Assembly: GCA_048497495.1 (NCBI GenBank)
Contig: JAFHCF010000238.1
Location: 1 to 11,109 of the forward strand
Reading direction: 5' to 3'
DNA: 11,109 bases
DNA from: JAFHCF01 sp048497495
Lineage (GTDB): Bacteria > Pseudomonadota > Alphaproteobacteria > Rhizobiales > Ancalomicrobiaceae
Part shown: in pieces, positions 6,921 to 11,109 of the stretch
Layout: every line of letters starts with the position of its first letter
Position numbering within the stretch: position 1 is the first letter of the stretch
Program-made: the position numbers and the translations under genes
The notes under the pieces: model-generated
The model's input: only the letters and a program-made list of their open reading frames with translations
Databases searched by the model: none
What the model was told of the DNA's origin: nothing

Positions 6921-7847
6921 TCAGTCGCCGCCCATCACGAAGACCCGACGCGGCACCAGTTCGCCGCGGTCGATCTCGCCGATGGCGACCAGTTCGCCGG
7001 CGCAGGTGGCGTAGACGGCGTCCTCCTCGGCCGGCGCGTCGCGGCCGCGCAGGATCACCGACTGGCCCCGGCGCAGGCGCGCGGCGGCGTCACGGTTGAC
7101 CGGCACTTCGGTGACCTCGGCGAGGCCCGCCTCGATCGGGCGCAGATGCGCGCGCGCCGCGTCGAGCCCGCCCGCCTCGACCGCCTGCTCGATGTCGGCG
7201 AGCGGGATCATGTCGTCTTCCTCGAAGGGGCCGACGACGACGCGGCGCAGGCCCACCACATGGCCGCGGGTGCCGAGCCGCAGCCCCATGTCGCGGGCCA
7301 GCGCCCGCACATAGGTGCCCTTGCCGCATTCGCAGTCGAAGACGGCGGTGTCGGTGTCGGGAACCTCGACCAGGCCGAGATCGAGGATCTCGATCGGCCG
7401 CGCCTCGAGCACCACATCCTCGCCGTCGCGGGCGAGATCGTAGGCGCGCTCGCCGCCGATCTTGATGGCCGAGAACTTCGGCGGCACCTGCATGATCTCG
7501 CCGATGAACTCGGGAAGGATCGCCTCGATCTCCGCCTTCGACGGGCGGTGGTCGGCGGTGGCGATCACCTCGCCCTCGGTGTCGTCGGTCGAGGTCTGGG
7601 CGCCCCAGCGGACGGTGAAGCGATAGACCTTGGTGCCGTCCATGACGAAGGACACCGTCTTCGTCGCCTCGCCGAAGGCGATCGGCAACAGGCCGGAGGC
7701 GAGCGGGTCGAGGGTGCCGGCATGGCCGCACTTGTTGGCGTGGAACAGCCGCTTCAGGCGGCCGACGGCCTGGGTCGAGGTGACGCCGACCGGTTTGTCG
7801 AGCACGATCCAACCGTGGACGTCGTCGAATTTCTTCTTGCGGGCCAT
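6921..7847 (-). CDS. truB: tRNA pseudouridine(55) synthase TruB
   Basis: The product is 308 residues. It isomerises U55 to pseudouridine in the T-loop of tRNAs. The N-terminal segment GWIVLDKPVGVTSTQAVGRLK (12-32) and GHAGTLDPLASGLLPIAFG (41-59), with catalytic D47, are diagnostic. Further family motifs are YRFTVRWGAQTSTDDTEGE, the QVPPKFSAIKIGGERAYDLAR segment, CGKGTYVRALARDMG and RGHVVGLRRVVVGPF. The C terminus (about 245-308, with RLRRGQSVI and AIGEIDRGELVPRRVF) is the TruB C-terminal PUA-like extension. I chose the ATG at 7845-7847 because MARKKKFDDVHGW is the family start. The same frame is open up to 8084 over the rbfA overlap, but that extension is not homologous. It follows rbfA after 74 bases. 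Confidence 0.98.
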   Translation of the reverse strand: MARKKKFDDVHGWIVLDKPVGVTSTQAVGRLKRLFHANKCGHAGTLDPLASGLLPIAFGEATKTVSFVMDGTKVYRFTVRWGAQTSTDDTEGEVIATADHRPSKAEIEAILPEFIGEIMQVPPKFSAIKIGGERAYDLARDGEDVVLEARPIEILDLGLVEVPDTDTAVFDCECGKGTYVRALARDMGLRLGTRGHVVGLRRVVVGPFEEDDMIPLADIEQAVEAGGLDAARAHLRPIEAGLAEVTEVPVNRDAAARLRRGQSVILRGRDAPAEEDAVYATCAGELVAIGEIDRGELVPRRVFVMGGD

Positions 7848-7875
7848 GTTCCGAATGCCTTCGTGGAGTTCGCTC

Positions 7876-7916
7876 GGTCTCGGGGCGCGGCAGCCGCGGC
7901 GGCGCCGCCCGAGACC
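7876..7916 (-). repeat. Long inverted repeat in the rbfA-truB gap
   Basis: GGTCTCGGG (7876-7884) and CCCGAGACC (7908-7916) are perfect 9-bp arms around a 23-base GC-rich centre, which can fold further. It begins 5 bases after the rbfA stop and fills much of the 74-base gap. No T-run follows on the minus strand. A role in RNA processing or pausing is an inference. Confidence 0.5.
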
Positions 7917-7921
7917 CGGGG

Positions 7922-8323
7922 TCATTCGCCCTCGCCGTCGTCCTTGCCGAGATCGTGGGCCACCACGGGGGCATGGAGGACGGTGGTGACGCGGTCGTCG
8001 TCGTCGTAGCGAGTGTCGAGGCGGAAGCGCAGTTCCGGCGCGAACTTGAGGTTCACCCGGCGGGCGACCTGACCGCGCAGCCACTTGCGCGAGCGTTCCA
8101 GGCCGGTCATGGCGCGGTCGATGTTGCGGCCGCCGAGCGGCATCACCAGCGCGGTGGCGTTCTTGAGATCCGGCGACATCCGGACTTCCGCCACCGAGAT
8201 GATGACGCCGTCGAGGTCGGGATCGGAGATCTTGCCCTGGGCGAGAATCTCGGCCAGCGCATGGCGGATGATCTCGCCGACGCGCAATTGACGCTGTGAC
8301 GGGCCTTGTTCAGTGGCGTTCAT
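7922..8323 (-). CDS. rbfA: 30S ribosome-binding factor RbfA
   Basis: The product is 133 residues, a normal length for the alphaproteobacterial form. It is a KH-fold protein that binds immature 30S subunits and assists 16S 5'-end maturation and cold adaptation. SQRQLRVGEIIRHALAEILAQGKISDPDL (9-37) is the typical opening. It is followed by VIISVAEVRMSPDLKNATALVMPLGG and LRGQVARRVNLKFAPELRFRLDTRYDD, the last KH strand region. The C terminus is short and acidic. The ATG at 8321-8323 is inside the end of the upstream YcxB-like gene, and GGAG 6 bases before it is a good ribosome binding site. The 14-base overlap suggests translational coupling. Confidence 0.97.
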   Translation of the reverse strand: MNATEQGPSQRQLRVGEIIRHALAEILAQGKISDPDLDGVIISVAEVRMSPDLKNATALVMPLGGRNIDRAMTGLERSRKWLRGQVARRVNLKFAPELRFRLDTRYDDDDRVTTVLHAPVVAHDLGKDDGEGE

Positions 8324-8867
8324 GGCTGGCTCCCTCGACGAGATGAGCGAGGACGAAGGCGCGGACCCGCTCGTAGGCGGGCGCGTCGGTGAAGGCTGAG
8401 CGCGGGATCGGCAGGCCCTCGCGGCCGCCGGTGGCGAGCACGAGATGGGTGGCGGTCTCCACCGTCCGGCCGACGGCGGCCCAGGGGAAGCGCCAGTCGA
8501 AGCCGTCGGCGGTGACGTGGACGTCGGCCTCGGCCATCTCGACCTTCAGTTCCTTGTCGGCGAGCGGCATGCGACCGTAGCCGGCGGCGGCGTTGAAGCC
8601 GACCAGACGGTGACGGAAGAGAATGCCGAGGACGACCAGGGCGACGAAGCCGTGGAAGGGATACCACTGCGAGCCGCCGCGCAGGGCATCGGCGAGGAGG
8701 GTGCCGACGGTGGGGTCGGCGCTCGACACCAGCGCCATCACCACGGTCGTCAGCGACAGCATGGCGACGATCAGGGCGAGGCGGAAGGCGAGCGGGCGGT
8801 GGGTGACGGTGGTCGACAGAGCGACCCAATCCGCGCGCGCCATGCGGAAGGTGAACGTCTCGGACAT
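8310..8867 (-). CDS. Membrane protein with YcxB-like C-terminal domain
   Basis: The product is 185 residues. Two hydrophobic segments (about 27-49 and 70-89) predict a two-helix inner-membrane protein. After the second helix the chain reads RHRLVGFNAAAG, then a beta-rich cytoplasmic domain (about 105-178). That domain has the pattern VHVTADGFDWRFPWAAVGRTVET, then THLVLATGG, then LPIPRSAF, then an amphipathic helix. This order of strand, W/PW turn, strand, P-R-x-F and helix matches the YcxB-like (PF14317-type) domain. No biochemical function is established for that family. AAGGA sits 5 bases before the ATG at 8867. It lies 93 bases after infB and overlaps rbfA by 14 bases, so it is probably expressed with the cluster. 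The domain call is from memory of the pattern and is moderately sure. Confidence 0.78.
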   Translation of the reverse strand: MSETFTFRMARADWVALSTTVTHRPLAFRLALIVAMLSLTTVVMALVSSADPTVGTLLADALRGGSQWYPFHGFVALVVLGILFRHRLVGFNAAAGYGRMPLADKELKVEMAEADVHVTADGFDWRFPWAAVGRTVETATHLVLATGGREGLPIPRSAFTDAPAYERVRAFVLAHLVEGASHERH

Positions 8868-8891
8868 GGAGATCCTTCGTCAGGGTTCGGA

Positions 8892-8941
8892 CCCGAGCGA
8901 GGTTGAAACCAGGGCTCGGGCGGTATCCGAGGACACCGCCC
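8892..8941 (-). repeat. Two overlapping stem-loops in the infB to YcxB-like gap
   Basis: On the minus strand the first stem (8918-8941) pairs GGGCGGT with ACCGCCC and extends inward through one G-U pair to about 10 bp with a 4-base loop. The second stem pairs CCCGAGC (8914-8920) with GCTCGGG (8892-8898) and contains GGTT-TC-AACC in its loop. The two share three bases (8918-8920), so they compete at their junction. Neither is followed by T residues on the minus strand. On the plus strand the first is followed by TTTT, but no plus-strand gene lies upstream. Confidence 0.45.
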
Positions 8942-8960
8942 TTTTCGCCCGAATGCCGGG

Positions 8961-11109
8961 TCAGAGCGACCGGGCGATCTCTTCGACGCGGTAACACTCG
9001 ATGACGTCGCCGGCGCGCATGTCCTGATAGGCCTCGAAGGACATGCCGCATTCCTGGCCGGCCTGGACTTCCTTGGCGTCGTCCTTGAAGCGCTTGAGCT
9101 GGCTGAGCTTGCCTTCGTGGATGACGACGTTGTCGCGGATGAGGCGGACGGAGGCGCCGCGCTCGACCGTGCCGTCGGTGACCAGACAGCCGGCGACCTT
9201 GCCGACCTTGGAGACCGCGAAGATCTCCAGGATGCGGGCGTTGCCGAGCATGGTCTCGCGGATTTCCGGCGTGAGCATGCCGCTCATCGCCTTCTTCACG
9301 TCGTCGACCAGGTCGTAGATGATATTGTAGTAGCGGATCTCGACGCCCTCGCGCTCGGACGCCTCGCGGGCCTCCTTCGAGGCGCGGACGTTGAAGCCGA
9401 TGATCGCGGCGTTGGAGGCCGAGGCCAGCGACACGTCGGACTCGGTGATGCCACCGACGCCACCATGGATGACGCGGGCGCGGACCTCGTCGTTGCCGAG
9501 CTTCTCCAGCGCCCCGACGATCGCCTCGAGCGAACCCTGCACGTCGCCCTTGACGACCAGAGTGAACTCCTTGCGGCCGGTCGACTTCAGCTGGTTCATC
9601 ATCTCGGTCAGCGAGCCGCGGGCCGAGGAGCCACGGGCCTGGGCCTTCTCGCGCTTGAGACGCTGACGGTAGTCGGCGACCTCGCGGGCACGGGCTTCGT
9701 TCTCGACCACGGCGAAGCGATCGCCGGCTTCCGGGGTCTCCTGGAAGCCGAGGACCTCGACCGGGGTCGACGGACCGGCGTCGCGTTCGGCGGCGCCCTG
9801 GTCGTTGAGCAGGGCGCGGACGCGGCCCCAGGCCGGACCGGCGACGAGGATGTCGCCGACCTTGAGGGTGCCGCGCTGGACCAGCACGGTCGCCACCGGA
9901 CCACGGCCCTTGTCGAGCTTGGCTTCGATGACGGTGCCTTCGGCCGGGCGGTCCTGATTGGCCTTCAGTTCGAGCACTTCGGTCTGCAGCAGAATCGCCT
10001 CGAGCAACTTGTCGAGGTTCAGGCGCTGCTTGGCCGAAACCTCGACCTCGAGCGTGTCGCCACCGAGCGATTCCACCACGATCTCGTGCTGGAGCAGGGC
10101 GTTGCGGACGCGCGCCGGGTCGGCGTTCGGCTTGTCGATCTTGTTGATCGCCACGATGATCGGCACGCCGGCGGCGCGGGTGTGGTTGATCGCCTCGACC
10201 GTGGTCGGCATCACGCCGTCGTCCGCCGCCACCACCAGGATGACGATGTCGGTGGCCTTGGCGCCGCGCGACCGCATGGCGGTGAACGCCTCGTGGCCGG
10301 GGGTGTCGATGAAGGTGATCTTCTGACCGTGGCTCTCGACCTGATAGGCGCCGATGTGCTGGGTGATGCCGCCGGCTTCTCCGGCCGCCACCTTGGTCAT
10401 GCGGATGGCGTCGAGCAACGACGTCTTGCCGTGGTCGACGTGGCCCATGATGGTCACCACCGGCGGACGGGTGATGAGACCGGCCTCGTCCTCGATGACC
10501 GTGAACAGGCCTTCCTCGACGTCGGACTCGGCGACGCGCTTGACGGTGTGGCCCATCTCCTCGGCGATCAGCTGCGCCATGTCGGCGTCGATGATGTCGT
10601 TGATCTTGAGCATCTGCCCCTGTTTCATCAGGAGCTTGATGACGTCGACGCCGCGTTCGGCCATGCGGTTGGAGAGTTCCTGGATGGTGATCGTCTCGGG
10701 GAGGATCACTTCACGGGAAATCTTCTCGCGCGGCTCGAAGGACTGCATCCGGCGCTGCTGGCGCTGGACGCGACGCTTGAAGGCGGCGACCGAACGGCCA
10801 CGGCCATCGGCGTCCTCGTCCTGGGTCTGGGCGGTGACGACGGTGAGCTTGCCGCGCGGGGCCTTGTCGTCAACCTTGGCGCGGGTCGGCTTGGGCGGCG
10901 GCGGCGCGACCATCTTGCGGCCGGCCGGCATGGGACCGCGCGGAGCGACGCCACGACGGGGCTCGTCGTCTTCCTCGTCCGCGCCCTTGCGGACCGGACG
11001 CGCGGCGGAGGTCGGGGCGGTCGTCGCCTCGACCGGGGCCGGCTCGGCGGCGGCGGCGGCCGCAGCAGCCGCGGCGGCAACGGCGGCGGTGGCGGCCGCG
11101 GCGGCGGCC
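8961..11109 (-). CDS. infB: Translation initiation factor IF-2, missing its N-terminal start
   Basis: The frame is open to the window edge, showing 715 residues; the true start is outside. IF2 is the GTPase that brings fMet-tRNA to the 30S subunit and promotes subunit joining. From the edge inward there is an Ala-rich stretch (11046-11108), then a Pro/Arg/acidic linker. The IF2_N domain follows (REKISREVILPETITIQELS onward), then the G domain with G1 GHVDHGKT (10422-10445), GGITQHIGAY, G3 DTPGHEAF, G4 NKIDKP and G5 VSAK. Domains II-IV are complete, ending in GDVIECYRVEEIARSL, the normal C terminus. The ATG at 10931 is internal: upstream codons carry on with the acidic linker and poly-Ala typical of alphaproteobacterial IF2. 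It is expected to follow nusA and a YlxR-type gene outside the window. Confidence 0.98.
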   Translation of the reverse strand, partial: AAAAAATAAVAAAAAAAAAAAEPAPVEATTAPTSAARPVRKGADEEDDEPRRGVAPRGPMPAGRKMVAPPPPKPTRAKVDDKAPRGKLTVVTAQTQDEDADGRGRSVAAFKRRVQRQQRRMQSFEPREKISREVILPETITIQELSNRMAERGVDVIKLLMKQGQMLKINDIIDADMAQLIAEEMGHTVKRVAESDVEEGLFTVIEDEAGLITRPPVVTIMGHVDHGKTSLLDAIRMTKVAAGEAGGITQHIGAYQVESHGQKITFIDTPGHEAFTAMRSRGAKATDIVILVVAADDGVMPTTVEAINHTRAAGVPIIVAINKIDKPNADPARVRNALLQHEIVVESLGGDTLEVEVSAKQRLNLDKLLEAILLQTEVLELKANQDRPAEGTVIEAKLDKGRGPVATVLVQRGTLKVGDILVAGPAWGRVRALLNDQGAAERDAGPSTPVEVLGFQETPEAGDRFAVVENEARAREVADYRQRLKREKAQARGSSARGSLTEMMNQLKSTGRKEFTLVVKGDVQGSLEAIVGALEKLGNDEVRARVIHGGVGGITESDVSLASASNAAIIGFNVRASKEAREASEREGVEIRYYNIIYDLVDDVKKAMSGMLTPEIRETMLGNARILEIFAVSKVGKVAGCLVTDGTVERGASVRLIRDNVVIHEGKLSQLKRFKDDAKEVQAGQECGMSFEAYQDMRAGDVIECYRVEEIARSL

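Noticed and set aside
7848..8084. In-frame N-terminal extension of TruB into rbfA
   Set aside because: The residues are Arg/Pro-rich shadow sequence of rbfA. The family N terminus begins at the ATG at 7847.
10931..10931. ATG at 10931 as the infB start
   Set aside because: The frame continues upstream to the window edge with the acidic linker and Ala-rich stretch typical of alphaproteobacterial IF2, so this Met is internal.
11041..11109. GGC-type repeat run as a CRISPR or tandem-repeat element
   Set aside because: It is in frame with IF2 and encodes poly-alanine. There are no spacers or constant repeat units.

Overview
The window is a high-GC chromosomal segment from an alphaproteobacterium. 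The evidence is the gene order infB, rbfA, truB, rpsO, pnp, the very Ala-rich N-terminal region of IF2, and the G/C-ending codon use. Hyphomicrobiales is my best guess for the order, but only a guess. Almost everything is read from the minus strand, so the gene order below runs from the right end to the left end.

Right half (about 11109 to 5476): a translation and RNA-metabolism cluster. It holds infB (start lies outside the window), a small two-helix membrane protein with a YcxB-like C-terminal domain, rbfA, truB, rpsO and pnp. IF2 drives initiation, RbfA matures the 30S subunit, TruB makes pseudouridine 55 in tRNA, S15 assembles the 30S platform and PNPase degrades RNA. Two features break the usual layout. 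The YcxB-like gene sits between infB and rbfA and overlaps the rbfA start by 14 bases. A monofunctional peptidoglycan transglycosylase gene (mtgA) lies on the opposite strand between truB and rpsO. Several intergenic gaps hold strong inverted repeats: infB/YcxB, rbfA/truB, the rpsO leader, and rpsO/pnp. A textbook intrinsic terminator closes pnp at 3278-3311.

Middle (about 2031 to 3232): an AT-rich insert, about 40% GC by eye against a markedly GC-rich background. It carries one 375-residue protein with a C-terminal HNH nuclease domain and an N-terminal half that I do not recognise. It has its own strong ribosome binding site, a possible promoter overlapping the pnp terminator, and a hairpin plus T-run right after its stop. 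This is the clearest accessory gene here and the best candidate for a defence or restriction function.

Left part (2020 to 1): ordinary high-GC genes resume on the minus strand. They are a DUF924 family protein, a YeeZ-like extended SDR protein, and the first 60 residues of an enoyl-CoA hydratase/3-hydroxyacyl-CoA dehydrogenase type protein that runs off the window. The likely promoter of the DUF924 gene lies in the AT-rich tail of the HNH insert, where its -35 and -10 elements coincide with two inverted repeats.

I found no CRISPR array, tRNA, rRNA, transposase or complete multi-gene novel system.
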